DNA from: Streptomyces wuyuanensis | Lineage (GTDB): Bacteria; Actinomycetota; Actinomycetes; Streptomycetales; Streptomycetaceae | Direction: 5' to 3' | DNA length: 64,000 bases | NCBI RefSeq assembly: GCF_900103455.1 | Contig: NZ_FNHI01000015.1 | Location: 124,001 to 188,000, forward strand | Part shown: piece after piece, positions 23,971 through 32,769 of the stretch | Layout: every line of letters starts with the position of its first letter | Numbering within the stretch: the first letter of the stretch is position 1 | Notes under the pieces: generated by a model | Databases searched by the model: none | What the model saw: the letters and a program-made list of their open reading frames with translations, nothing else | Told to the model about the DNA's origin: nothing | Position numbers and translations under genes: made by a program

Positions 23971-25542
23971 ATGCGCGGCGACCTGGAGTGGGGCTCCATC
24001 CCGAGGCTGGTGCGGAGCGCCGCCGAACGCCACGGCGGCCGGGAGGCCGTGGTCGAGGGCCGCACCCGGGTGAGCTACGGCGAGCTGGGCGAGCGCGTCG
24101 AACGTGCCGCGGCCGCGTGCATCGCCGCGGGCGTCGAGCCGGGCGACCGGGTGGCCGTCTGGGCGCCGAACACGCTGGAGTGGATCGTCTCCGCGCTGGG
24201 CGCGGTGTCGGCCGGAGCCGTGCTCGTGCCCCTCAACACCCGTTTCAAGGGCACGGAGGCCGCATGGGTCCTGGCCCGTTCCCGGGCGAAGCTGCTGTTC
24301 ATCACAGGCACGTTCCTGGGCACCTCGTACGTGGCCTCGCTGCGACGCGCCGAGGTAGAACTGCCGTACCTGGAGCAGGTGGTGGTGCTCGGAGACAGCG
24401 CGCCCGAGGACTACCGGACGTGGAAGGACTTCCTGGCGGGCGGGGACGCGGTGCCGGTGTCCCTCGTGCGTGCGCGGGCGGACGCGGTGGAGCCGTCGGC
24501 CCCGTCGGACATCGTGTTCACCTCGGGCACGACGGGGGCGCCGAAGGGTGCGGTGATCACTCACGCGCAGACGCTGCGCTGCTACGCGATCTGGGCTGAG
24601 CTGGCGGGGCTGCGGGAGGGCGACCGCTATCTGATCGTGAACCCGTTCTTCCACACCTTCGGCTACAAGGCCGGGATCATCGCCTGCCTGATGCGGGGCG
24701 CGACGATGGTGCCGCAGCCGGTGTTCAACGTCGACACGGTGCTGGCGAACATCGCGTCCGAACGGATCTCGGTCCTGCCGGGCCCGCCGACGCTGCACCA
24801 GTCGCTGCTGGACCACCCGGCGCGGGACGCGCACGATCTGTCGGCGCTGCGGCTGGTGGTGACGGGGGCGGCGGTGGTGCCGCTGCGTCTCGTGGAGCGG
24901 CTGCGGGGGGAGTTGCGCATCGGGACGGTGCTCACTGCCTACGGGCTGTCGGAGGCTTCGGGCATCGTGACGATGTGCCGTCGCGGGGACGATCCGGCGA
25001 CGATCGCGGCGACATCGGGGCGGGCGATCCCGGGCACCGAGGTGCGAGTGCGGGCCGAGCCGGGGGAGCCGGGGGAGATCCTGGTGCGCGGGCACAACGT
25101 GATGCAGGGGTACTTCGAGGACCCGGTGGCCACTGCGGAGGCGGTCGACGCGGACGGCTGGCTGCACACGGGCGATGTGGGTGTGCTGGACGCGGAGGGG
25201 AATCTGCGGATCACCGACCGGATCAAGGACATGTTCATCGTGGGCGGCTTCAACGCGTATCCGGCGGAGATCGAGCAGCTCCTCGGTCTGCACCCGGATG
25301 TCGCGGACGTGGCGGTGATCGGCGTGCCGGACGGGCGGCTGGGCGAGGTGGGGAAGGCGTACGCGGTGCGCCGGGCGGGTTCGACGCTGACGGCGGACGA
25401 TCTGATCGCCTGGTCGCGCCGGGAGATGGCGAACTACAAGGTGCCGCGGTCGGTGGAGTTCGTGGCGGAGTTGCCGCGGAACGCGAGCGGGAAGGTGCTG
25501 AAGACGGAACTGCGGGCGCGCGCCGAGGCGCACGCCCGCTGA
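23971..25542 (+). CDS. FadD3-like acyl-CoA ligase
   Basis: A 523-residue ANL-superfamily enzyme that would activate a carboxylic acid as its CoA thioester via an acyl-adenylate. Seen: the P-loop TSGTTGAPKG at about 184-193, 'NPFFHTFGYKAGIIACL', 'LPGPPTLHQSLLDHPARD', 'TAYGLSEASGIVTMC', hinge 'DRIKDMFIVGGFNAYPAEIE' and the catalytic Lys in 'NASGKVLK'. From memory, the second to fourth of these closely resemble mycobacterial FadD3, which acts on the steroid ring C/D acid HIP; the acid here is unknown. ATG 23971 follows GGGAGG. It is the entry step of the palindrome-marked set. Confidence 0.9.
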   Translation: MRGDLEWGSIPRLVRSAAERHGGREAVVEGRTRVSYGELGERVERAAAACIAAGVEPGDRVAVWAPNTLEWIVSALGAVSAGAVLVPLNTRFKGTEAAWVLARSRAKLLFITGTFLGTSYVASLRRAEVELPYLEQVVVLGDSAPEDYRTWKDFLAGGDAVPVSLVRARADAVEPSAPSDIVFTSGTTGAPKGAVITHAQTLRCYAIWAELAGLREGDRYLIVNPFFHTFGYKAGIIACLMRGATMVPQPVFNVDTVLANIASERISVLPGPPTLHQSLLDHPARDAHDLSALRLVVTGAAVVPLRLVERLRGELRIGTVLTAYGLSEASGIVTMCRRGDDPATIAATSGRAIPGTEVRVRAEPGEPGEILVRGHNVMQGYFEDPVATAEAVDADGWLHTGDVGVLDAEGNLRITDRIKDMFIVGGFNAYPAEIEQLLGLHPDVADVAVIGVPDGRLGEVGKAYAVRRAGSTLTADDLIAWSRREMANYKVPRSVEFVAELPRNASGKVLKTELRARAEAHAR

Positions 25543-25549
25543 ACGCACC

Positions 25550-25588
25550 GCGGCCGCGGCGGCTCCCCCTCCGCGCCGCCGCGGCCGC
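25550..25588. terminator. Bidirectional terminator hairpin
   Basis: A perfect 14-bp GC stem (GCGGCCGCGGCGGC and complement) with an 11-nt loop between the convergent ligase and repeat-peptide genes. Confidence 0.8.
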
Positions 25589-25606
25589 TCCCCGTCGTGT
25601 GCGGTC

Positions 25607-25846
25607 TCAGGGCTTGGGGGGCGCCGGCAGGTGGTTGTCCATGGTGGTGATGCCGCCGTCCTTGGGCGGGGCCGGCAGGTGGTTGTCCATGGTCGTCACG
25701 GTGCCGGTCTCCGCCTTGGCGGGCTTGCCGTCCTTGGGCGGGGTGGGCAGGTGGTTGTCCTGCGTGGTGGCGCCGCCGTCCTTGGGCGGGGCCGGCAGGT
25801 GGTTGTCCATCGTGACGATCTCTTCGATCTTCTTCTCGGCGCTCAT
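25607..25846 (-). CDS. Small repeat peptide (four DNHLPxPPKDG units)
   Basis: A 79-residue acidic/Pro-rich peptide. After 'MSAEKKIEEIV' come four near-identical units: TMDNHLPAPPKDGG, TTQDNHLPTPPKDGK, TTMDNHLPAPPKDGG and TTMDNHLPAPPKP, with a short 'PAKAETGTV' spacer after the second. No signal peptide, Cys or membrane segment is seen. The DNA repeats as well (about 21 nt reading GGCCGGCAGGTGGTTGTCCA on the plus strand). ATG 25846 has GGGAG upstream. It lies downstream of the SARP gene on the same strand; a strong hairpin separates them. I cannot tie it to a characterised family; peptide precursor, scaffold or signal are all possible. Confidence 0.75.
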   Translation of the reverse strand: MSAEKKIEEIVTMDNHLPAPPKDGGATTQDNHLPTPPKDGKPAKAETGTVTTMDNHLPAPPKDGGITTMDNHLPAPPKP

Positions 25847-25880
25847 GGTGCTCAGCTCCCCATGTGTTCGGACCAGTTGC

Positions 25881-25924
25881 AACGCCCGTTCGGCGACTCC
25901 CCCGTGGGTCGCCGAACGGGCGTT
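25881..25924 (-). terminator. Strong hairpin between the SARP and peptide genes
   Basis: AACGCCCGTTCGGCGAC and its complement form a perfect 17-bp stem with a 10-nt loop. It lies 120 bp past the SARP stop and ends only 34 bp before the peptide ATG, so it can terminate the SARP transcript or act in the peptide leader. Confidence 0.8.
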
Positions 25925-26046
25925 TCGGGACCGCTCACCTTAGTGGTGAGCCCCTCGTGACCCGTCTGCCCCCCGATGCGACGGACCGTTGGCTAGAGAC
26001 TGCCGTACGGGCATAAACAAATGCTGAACGACCCGGTTCGTGCAGT

Positions 26047-29010
26047 TCAGGCGGCTGCTGCCGGGGTCAGGAGGGCTTTGAGCCGTTCGGCGTCGCGGGC
26101 GCCGGTCTGCTCGTAGTAGGCGAGGGCCTCCTGCCAGCAGGCGCGTGCGCGGTCGGTCTGCCCGAGCGCGTGGAGGGCTTCGCCGAGGGTGGTGAGGATG
26201 CTGGCGCGCATGCGTTCTCCGCCCATGTAGCCGCTGGCGAGGGCTTGTTCGGCGTGCTGTGCGGCCTGGGAGGGCTTGCGGACGTTGAGGTGGGCCTGGG
26301 CGATGCGGAAGTGTGTCGTCCCTTCCCAGAGCCGCTGGCGGTCCTTGATGAAGATCTGGAGTGCCGCGGCGAGTTGTTCCAGTGCCTCGGCGGTGCGGTT
26401 CGCCTCGGTCAGGGCGACGCCGAGGGCGTAGCGGCCGTTGGCGAGCCTTACGGTGAGGCCGAGTTTGTCGTAGATCGCCACGCCTTGGCGGGCGAGGTCG
26501 ATGGCCTCGGTGGTGCGTCCGAGGAAGAGGTGTACGCGGGAGAGGTTGCACAGGGCGCTCGCCGCGCCCGGCAGGTGGCCGTCGGCGCGGGCGCGTTCGG
26601 CCGCGTTCACGAGGTGCTGCTCGGCTTCTTCGTAGCGGCCGGTGGCGGCGGCGGCGATGCCCTGGTCGTTGTCGGCCCAGTAGAGGGGTGCCCGGTCCTG
26701 GGCGCGGGTGGCCAGCTCCCGTGCGGTGCGCGCTTCTTCGTCGGCCTGTTCGTATCGTCCGGCGACGAGGTGGACGTTGGTCAGGGCGGTGCGTACGCGT
26801 CCCTCGGCGTGGGCGTCGCCCGATGCGCGTGCGGCGTCGCGTGCGGCGAGTGCCGTGGATTCGTACTGCTTGCTGTTGGCGCCGGACTCGGCGAGGTCCT
26901 TGGCGGCCCAGAGCAGGTCGACGGCGCGGCGGAGCCTGGTGCCGACGAACGACTGCCGCGCGCAGGCGAGGACGCAGTTGGCCTCGCGGTAGAGCCAGTC
27001 GAGCGCTTCGTGGCGGTCGCTGAAGGCGAGTCCTTCGTAGACGGTGGAGGCGAGGTGGTCGACGAGGCGGTCGCCGGGGCGTTCGAGGGCGAAGACGCGT
27101 GCGGTGGTGGCGAGGTAGAAGTCCAGCAGGCGGGACAGGGCGGCTTCGCGTTCGGCCGGTGGCTGTTCGTCGCGTTCGGCGCAGGCACGCGCGTAGAGGC
27201 GGACGAGGTCGTGGAAGCGGTAGCGGCCGGGTGCGGCGGATTCGAGGAGTGAGGTGTCGACGAGGGCTTCGAGGAGGTCCTCGGTGTCGTGTTCGGGGAG
27301 TCCGAGGGCGGCGGTGGCCGCGGGGAGGGAGATGTCGGGGCCGTCGGCGAGGCCGAGGAGGCGGAAGGCGCGGGCCTGGGTTGGTTCGAGCTGGCCGTAG
27401 CCGAGTTCGAAGGTGGCCTTGACGGCGAGGTCGCCTGCCTGGAGTTCGTCGAGGCGGCGGCGTTCGTCGGCGAGTTTGGCGGCGAGGACGGAGACGGTCC
27501 AGGTGCGTCGCGCGGCGAGGCGTGAGGCGGCGATGCGGATGGCGAGGGGGAGGAAGCCGCAGGCGGCGACGACGTCGAGGGCGGCTTCGCGTTCGGCGGT
27601 GACGCGCTCTTCGCCGACGATGCGGGTGAAGAGCCGGAGGGCTTCGTCGGGGGACATGACGTCGAGGTCGACGAGGTGGGCTCCGGCGAGGTCGACCATG
27701 CGGACGCGGCTGGTGACGAGGGCGGCGCAGCCGGCGGTGCCGGGCAGCAGGGGCCGGATCTGGGCGGCGTCGCGGGCGTTGTCGAGGAGGACGAGGACGC
27801 GTCGGCCGTCGAGGAGGGAGCGGAAGAGGGCGGCGCGTTCGTCGAGGGTGTCGGGGATGGCGGTGTCGGCGGTGCCGAGGGCGCGGAGGAAGGCGCCGAG
27901 GACGGTTTCGGGTTCGGCGGCTCGGTGGCCGGCGCCCTGGAGGTCGACGTAGAGCTGCCCGTCGGGGAAGTGGGGTTTGGCTTCGTGGGCGACGTGGACG
28001 GCGAGGGTGGTCTTGCCGACGCCGCCGATGCCGGCGAGGGCGGAGACGGCCATGACGGCGCCTTCGGCGGAGGCGAGGCGGTGGCCGAGTTCGCGGACGA
28101 AGGTGGCGCGGCCGGTGAAGTCGGGCACGGTGGCGGGGAGTTGCGCGGGCCGTGCGGGTTGGGTGGTGGTGGGGGCGGGCTGTTCCGCGGGGCGGGCGAG
28201 TTCGGCGTCGGCCTGGAGGATGCGCTGCTGGAGGGCGGAGAGTTCGGGGCGTGGGTCGACGCCGAGTTCGTCCGCGAGGAGTCGTCGGGTGTCGGCGTAG
28301 ACGGCGAGTGCCTCGGCCTGGCGTCCGCTGCGGTAGAGGGCGAGCATGAGGAGTTCGCGCAGGCGTTCGCGCAGGGGGTGCGCGGCGGTGAGGGCGGTGA
28401 GTTCGGAGACGGCTTCGGCGTGGCAGCCGACGTCGAGGTCGAGTTCGAGCCGGGTCTCGAGGAGTTGGAGGTGCCATTCCTCGAGGCGGGCGCGCTGGGT
28501 CTCGGCGTAGGGGCCGGGGACGGAGGCGAGGGGTTCGCCGTCCCAGAGTCCGAGGGATTTGTTGATGAGGACGCGGGCCTGGCAGCGGTCGCCGCCGGCG
28601 CGGGCCTTCTCGGCTTCGGCGACGAGTTCCTGGGCGACCTGGAGGTCGAGTGCGTCGGCGGGGATGCGGACGGCGTAGCCGCCGGATTCGCTGACGAGGA
28701 CGCCGGGGTCGAGGATCTTGCGCAGGCGTGAGGCGTAGGTGCGTACGGCGGCGAGGGCCTGCGAGGGCGGGTCCTCGCCCCAGATGGCGTCGATGAGTTC
28801 GGCGGCGGTGGCGGTGCGGCCCTCGCGGAGGAGGAGGGCGGCGAGGAGCGCGCGCTGCTGGGGTGAGCCGGGGGGCAGGGCCTGTCCGCTGCGCCGGGCG
28901 CGGACGGGTCCGAGCACGCTGAAGCGCAGGTCCCCGTCGTTGTCCGACGGGTCCGGAGTCCGCGGCTCCGGAATGTGTGGCTGTGCGGAGGGCCCGTCCT
29001 CGCGGTGCAT
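26047..29010 (-). CDS. AfsR/SARP-family regulator with NB-ARC and TPR domains
   Basis: A 987-residue AfsR-like transcription activator. Domain order: OmpR-type winged helix (about 28-115, 'LLAALLLREGRTATAAELIDAIWG'), bacterial transcriptional activator domain (about 122-265, ending 'YADTRRLLADELGVDPRPELSALQQRIL'), NB-ARC ATPase with Walker A GIGGVGKTT at 327-335 and 'RRVLVLLDNARD' as Walker B, then about 290 residues of TPR repeats. Such proteins integrate signals and activate promoters with heptameric repeats. No biosynthetic cluster is adjacent. The small repeat-peptide gene lies just downstream and is a candidate partner. It diverges from the amidohydrolase gene with operator 6 nearer the latter. 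Confidence 0.92.
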   Translation of the reverse strand: MHREDGPSAQPHIPEPRTPDPSDNDGDLRFSVLGPVRARRSGQALPPGSPQQRALLAALLLREGRTATAAELIDAIWGEDPPSQALAAVRTYASRLRKILDPGVLVSESGGYAVRIPADALDLQVAQELVAEAEKARAGGDRCQARVLINKSLGLWDGEPLASVPGPYAETQRARLEEWHLQLLETRLELDLDVGCHAEAVSELTALTAAHPLRERLRELLMLALYRSGRQAEALAVYADTRRLLADELGVDPRPELSALQQRILQADAELARPAEQPAPTTTQPARPAQLPATVPDFTGRATFVRELGHRLASAEGAVMAVSALAGIGGVGKTTLAVHVAHEAKPHFPDGQLYVDLQGAGHRAAEPETVLGAFLRALGTADTAIPDTLDERAALFRSLLDGRRVLVLLDNARDAAQIRPLLPGTAGCAALVTSRVRMVDLAGAHLVDLDVMSPDEALRLFTRIVGEERVTAEREAALDVVAACGFLPLAIRIAASRLAARRTWTVSVLAAKLADERRRLDELQAGDLAVKATFELGYGQLEPTQARAFRLLGLADGPDISLPAATAALGLPEHDTEDLLEALVDTSLLESAAPGRYRFHDLVRLYARACAERDEQPPAEREAALSRLLDFYLATTARVFALERPGDRLVDHLASTVYEGLAFSDRHEALDWLYREANCVLACARQSFVGTRLRRAVDLLWAAKDLAESGANSKQYESTALAARDAARASGDAHAEGRVRTALTNVHLVAGRYEQADEEARTARELATRAQDRAPLYWADNDQGIAAAATGRYEEAEQHLVNAAERARADGHLPGAASALCNLSRVHLFLGRTTEAIDLARQGVAIYDKLGLTVRLANGRYALGVALTEANRTAEALEQLAAALQIFIKDRQRLWEGTTHFRIAQAHLNVRKPSQAAQHAEQALASGYMGGERMRASILTTLGEALHALGQTDRARACWQEALAYYEQTGARDAERLKALLTPAAAA

Positions 29011-29157
29011 CGCTACCCCCTGCCGGTACCGCCTTCGTCCCGCTTCGTGCCGCTGGTGTCGCGGGTTCGCCCCCGACAGTCTGCCTTGTGAGGGCCTGGC
29101 TCGTCAGCAAGGGGTGACGCTCTGCACAGGATCTGCAGGATCCTGCCCACCAGGGAG

Positions 29158-29172
29158 CTGACGGGCCGTCAG
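29158..29172. promoter_or_regulatory. TetR-type operator, copy 6
   Basis: CTGACGGGCCGTCAG, a perfect dyad with 7-bp arms around one base; the best match to the consensus. It ends 21 bp before the amidohydrolase ATG. Confidence 0.8.
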
Positions 29173-29193
29173 ATCGACGCTACCGTGGAAGGC

Positions 29194-30414
29194 ATGGAGA
29201 CCTTCCCGAAGATCATCTCGGTGGACGACCACACGGTGGAGCCCCCCGGCGTCTGGCGGGACCGGCTCCCGTCGAAGTACCGGGACAGCGGCCCCCGCAT
29301 CGTCCGCGCGCCGCTGAGGGAAATGACCTTCCTCGGCGGCAGGTTCGCCCCCGTCATGGGCGCGCCGGGCGACGAGGGTCCGGTCGGGGACTGGTGGGTG
29401 TACGAGGACCTGCACCGGCCGCTGACCCGGCTCGACACCGCCGTCGGATACGACCGCGACGAGATCCGGCTCGAGGTCATCACGTACGAGCAGATGCGGC
29501 CCGGTTCGTACAGCGTGCCGGACCGGCTGGCGGACATGGACGTCAACCACGTCCAGTCCGCCCTGTGCTTCCCCACCTTCCCGCGCTTCTGCGGTCAGAC
29601 GTTCACCGAGGCGAAGGACCGGGAGCTGGGGCTGCTCGGCGTGCGCGCCTACAACGACTGGATGGTGGAGGAGTGGTGCGGGCCGGATGCGCGCGGCCGG
29701 CTGATCCCGCTCACCCTGATCCCGCTGTGGGACGCGGAGCTCGCCGCCGCCGAGGTGCGGCGCAACGCGGCGCGCGGGGTGCGGGCGGTGGCGTTCTCGG
29801 AGATACCCCCGCACCTCGGACTGCCGTCCGTCCACACCGACGAGTGGGACCCGTTCCTGGCGGCCTGCGACGAGACCGGGACGGTCGTGGCCATGCACAT
29901 CGGCTCCTCATCGAGGATGCCGTCGACGTCCGCCGACGCCCCGCCGGCCGTCGGCTCCACCATCACCTTCGCCAACTGCTGCTTCTCGATGGTCGACTGG
30001 CTGATGAGCGGTAAGTTCGAGCGCTTCCCGAATCTGCGGGTCATGTACGCGGAGGGTCAGATCGGCTGGATCCCGTACATCCTGGAGCGCGCGGACGTGG
30101 TGTGGGAGGAGAATCGCGGCTGGGGCGGTGTCGCGGACAAGGTGCACCGGCCGCCGTCGGAGGTCTTCGCCGAGCACGTCTACGGCTGCTTCTTCGACGA
30201 CGCGTTCGGCCTGCGGAACCTGGACGCGATCGGTGTCGGCAACGTCCTGTACGAGACGGACTACCCGCACTCGGACTCCACCTGGCCGAAGTCCCGCGAG
30301 GTCGGCGAGGCGCAGATGGGGCACCTGGCCCCCGACGTGGTGGAGCGGATCGTGCGCGGGAACGCGATCGAACTGCTGGGGCTGACGGAGGACGGGCTCT
30401 GGGCGGGGCCGTGA
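29194..30414 (+). CDS. Amidohydrolase-2 (ACMSD-like) metalloenzyme
   Basis: A 406-residue TIM-barrel hydrolase or decarboxylase of the amidohydrolase-2 group. Metal-ligand regions: 'IISVDDHTVEPPGVW' at the N-terminus, 'VAMHIGSSS' (His), and 'LYETDYPHSDSTWPKS' (Asp). Relatives decarboxylate or hydrolyse ring-cleavage acids. ATG 29194 is assumed; GTG 29185 is in frame. Neither has a good ribosome site (GGAAGG abuts the ATG), so the message may be leaderless. Operator 6 lies directly upstream, placing the gene in the catabolic set. Substrate unknown. Confidence 0.87.
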   Translation: METFPKIISVDDHTVEPPGVWRDRLPSKYRDSGPRIVRAPLREMTFLGGRFAPVMGAPGDEGPVGDWWVYEDLHRPLTRLDTAVGYDRDEIRLEVITYEQMRPGSYSVPDRLADMDVNHVQSALCFPTFPRFCGQTFTEAKDRELGLLGVRAYNDWMVEEWCGPDARGRLIPLTLIPLWDAELAAAEVRRNAARGVRAVAFSEIPPHLGLPSVHTDEWDPFLAACDETGTVVAMHIGSSSRMPSTSADAPPAVGSTITFANCCFSMVDWLMSGKFERFPNLRVMYAEGQIGWIPYILERADVVWEENRGWGGVADKVHRPPSEVFAEHVYGCFFDDAFGLRNLDAIGVGNVLYETDYPHSDSTWPKSREVGEAQMGHLAPDVVERIVRGNAIELLGLTEDGLWAGP

Positions 30415-30515
30415 GCGGTTGCGGCGGACGGGCGGGTGCGGCGCCGCCGCGTGGAGGCCCGTGCCCCGGGGCGTCCGCCGGCGACGTGCACGCTCCCCGG
30501 CCCGGGACCGCCTGT

Positions 30516-30567
30516 GACGTGGGCGTCGTGCCGCGCCCGGGGACGTGGGCGTCGTGCCGCGCCCGGG
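30516..30567. repeat. Tandem duplication of 26 bp
   Basis: Two exact, adjacent copies of a 26-bp unit beginning GACGTGGGCGTCGTGCCGCG, with the start of a third. They lie in the 224-bp gap between the amidohydrolase and thioesterase genes. Confidence 0.8.
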
Positions 30568-30638
30568 ACGTCCACTCATGGGGCGGACATCCGCCCATGG
30601 CGTGGACATCGGCCCGCGGCCGCCGCCACCATCGGCAC

Positions 30639-31052
30639 ATGACGCTCACTCCGGCCGAAGCCGACAAGATCCTCGCCGACAACTTCGCCCCCTGGGTGCT
30701 CGACCTCGGGCTGACCGTCGTCGAGACGGGCGAACTCCACGCCGTGCTCCGCCTCCCGTGGACCGAGCGGCTCGCCCGGGAGGGCGGCGCGCTGTCCGGT
30801 CAGGCGCTGATGGCGGCGGCCGACACCGCCACCGTGATCGCCGTGTCCTCGGCCCGCGGAGGGTTCGTCCCGATGACGACGGTCCAGCAGTCGACGACGT
30901 TCCAGCGGGCGGTGACCGGTGCCGACGTCCTCGTCGACGCCCGGATCTCCAAACTGGGCAGGCGGATGGCGTTCGCCGACATCACGATGACGGCGCACGG
31001 CTCCGAGGAGCCCGCCGCCCGCGCCTCGACCGTGTACGCGCTGCTCGGCTGA
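30639..31052 (+). CDS. PaaI-like hotdog thioesterase
   Basis: A 137-residue single hotdog-fold protein. 'GALSGQALMAAADTATVIAVSS' is the central helix with the PaaI-type Asp, and 'VPMTTVQQSTTFQRAVTGADVLVDARISKLGRRMAFADITMT' forms the beta sheet. Such enzymes hydrolyse acyl- or aryl-CoA thioesters and free CoA from dead-end intermediates. ATG 30639 has no strong ribosome site. It lies between two operator-controlled transcription units but has no palindrome of its own. Confidence 0.85.
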   Translation: MTLTPAEADKILADNFAPWVLDLGLTVVETGELHAVLRLPWTERLAREGGALSGQALMAAADTATVIAVSSARGGFVPMTTVQQSTTFQRAVTGADVLVDARISKLGRRMAFADITMTAHGSEEPAARASTVYALLG

Positions 31053-31236
31053 CGGGACAGCCCTTGTCGGACGCGGCCCAAGCGCCGTCTAAGGTTCCGC
31101 TGTCGGCTTCCGGGCCGGTCGGTCCCGGCCCGCCGGGCGGCGGGGCCGTCGTACCGGGTGGTCCGGACCGCGGACGGGCGCCGTCCGCGGCGGTGCGGTG
31201 GGGCGGCGGGATGGCCGCGGAAGAGTGGGAGCGGTT

Positions 31237-32769
31237 GTGGCGGCGGGGACGCACGAGGCGGAACTCGACGAACTGTTGCGCGTGGTGCGGCGCCGGGGCC
31301 CGGCCTCCGTGCTGGCCTGGCTCGGCGGCAGGATCGGCGCGGACGTCGCATGGGTCGGCAGCGCGGGCGCGGTCGACGCGGCGACCCCGGGCTTCCCGTC
31401 CGGGATCGCCCGGGCGCTGCCCGAGTACGCCGGCCCCCTGGCCGGCGGAGGTCTGGTCGCCGCCACGACCCGCCTGGACGGCCGGGAGGTGCGCCTCGAG
31501 GCGTTCGGCGGCCGTGCGCCGCGCCCGGTGCTCGTGACCGCCGCGTCCGCGCCGCTGCCGCGCGAGTCGGCGGAGCTCGCCTCGCACGCGGGCGGGCTCC
31601 TGGAACTGCTGGGCAGGGCGGGCCGGGCGGACGAGAGCGCGCGCGGCTACGAGGCCAAGTCCCGCCAGCTCAGGTTCGCGGTGCTGACCGCGCTGATGAG
31701 CGGTGACGTCACCCTGGCCCGTCGGATGACGACGGGCGATGTGCCGCCGCTGCTGGGCGCGGAGCGCGTACGGGTCCATCTGCTGCACTGCACGCCCGCC
31801 GACCGCGACCGGCTGGCCAGGACCTATATGGACCCCGCGGGCTACCACGGGGCCGCCCTGATGGTGCACTGCCCCGCGTTCAAGGAGCATCTGATCTGCC
31901 CCATCGCCGAGGACTCCGAACCGGGGGGCCGGCTGCGGCAGGGCCGGGTGCTGCGCCGACTCGTCCGGGAGAATCCCGGTTACGCGCTGGGCGTCAGCAG
32001 ACCGCATCCGCTCGCCGCGATGGCCGACGCCTACGGAGAGGCGCTGCACGCCCTCACGGTCGCCCGCAACTCCCCGGACCGGCTCGCCGTCTACCGCGGC
32101 CGGCCGTCGCTGGTGCAGGTGCTGCCCCGGCGGCCCGCCGCCGCCTGGGCGTCCGCCTTCCTGGAGCCGCTGGGCGACGTCCCCAAGCCGACCGTGGACA
32201 TCACACGCCTGGCCGTGACGTTCCCCCGCGCCGCCGTGGCGCGGCTGCTCCAGATCAGCCGCACCACCGTGGCGGCGCACTGCCGCCGGGCGGAGGAGGC
32301 GCTGGGCGCGGACCTCGGCGACGTGCGCACCCGGGCCGCGCTGGATCTGGCGCTGTCGCTGACCGCCGCCCACCCCGGACCGGCGGCCCCACCCGGATCC
32401 GCCGAGGAGCCCCGACCGGCGCCGACGCTGCCCGAACTGCTGCGCACCGCGCCCGCCGTGACGTGGGCCGAGAGCTTCGTGGACCCGCTGTGCGGAAACG
32501 GGCACGGTGATCTGCACCGTACCGCGGAGGCCTGGATCGACGCCGGTACGGACGCCCGGGCGGCAGCCGCGCGGCTGGGGCTGAGCCGGAACACCGTCAG
32601 GGCCCGGCTGCGCGCCGCCGAGCGCCTCCTCAACCGCGACCTGCTGACGACGGGTTCGGGGATCCACGACCTCGTCCACGCGCTGGACGTGACGGGTGGG
32701 CAGTGTGCACGGCCCGCCGCCGAAACTGATCACCGTGCACGGTGGCCCGGGGGCCGGGCCGCCTCCTAA
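31237..32769 (+). CDS. PucR/CdaR-like transcriptional regulator
   Basis: A 510-residue regulator with two C-terminal helix-turn-helix-like segments: 'AVARLLQISRTTVAAHCRRAEEALG' (about 343-367) and 'AAAARLGLSRNTVRARLRAAERLL' (about 445-468), the HTH_30/PucR style. The N-terminal 150 residues may be a sensor region ('SVLAWLGGRIGADVAWVGSAG' resembles a GAF-like start). GTG 31237 was chosen for GGGAG five bases upstream. Two HTHs in tandem are unusual; one may be degenerate. Its targets are unknown; it follows the thioesterase gene on the same strand with a 184-bp gap. Confidence 0.75.
   Translation: MAAGTHEAELDELLRVVRRRGPASVLAWLGGRIGADVAWVGSAGAVDAATPGFPSGIARALPEYAGPLAGGGLVAATTRLDGREVRLEAFGGRAPRPVLVTAASAPLPRESAELASHAGGLLELLGRAGRADESARGYEAKSRQLRFAVLTALMSGDVTLARRMTTGDVPPLLGAERVRVHLLHCTPADRDRLARTYMDPAGYHGAALMVHCPAFKEHLICPIAEDSEPGGRLRQGRVLRRLVRENPGYALGVSRPHPLAAMADAYGEALHALTVARNSPDRLAVYRGRPSLVQVLPRRPAAAWASAFLEPLGDVPKPTVDITRLAVTFPRAAVARLLQISRTTVAAHCRRAEEALGADLGDVRTRAALDLALSLTAAHPGPAAPPGSAEEPRPAPTLPELLRTAPAVTWAESFVDPLCGNGHGDLHRTAEAWIDAGTDARAAAARLGLSRNTVRARLRAAERLLNRDLLTTGSGIHDLVHALDVTGGQCARPAAETDHRARWPGGRAAS

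Noticed and set aside
25607..25846. NHLP in the repeat peptide as a nitrile-hydratase-type leader-peptide (NHLP) RiPP
   Set aside because: The residues N-H-L-P only coincide with the acronym; there is no leader domain and no modifying-enzyme gene nearby.
26047..29010. SARP as the activator of a local antibiotic gene cluster
   Set aside because: No polyketide, NRPS, terpene or other biosynthetic core gene is present in the window.
30516..30567. Short tandem repeat as the beginning of a CRISPR array
   Set aside because: The two 26-bp units are directly adjacent with no spacers, and no cas gene is present.
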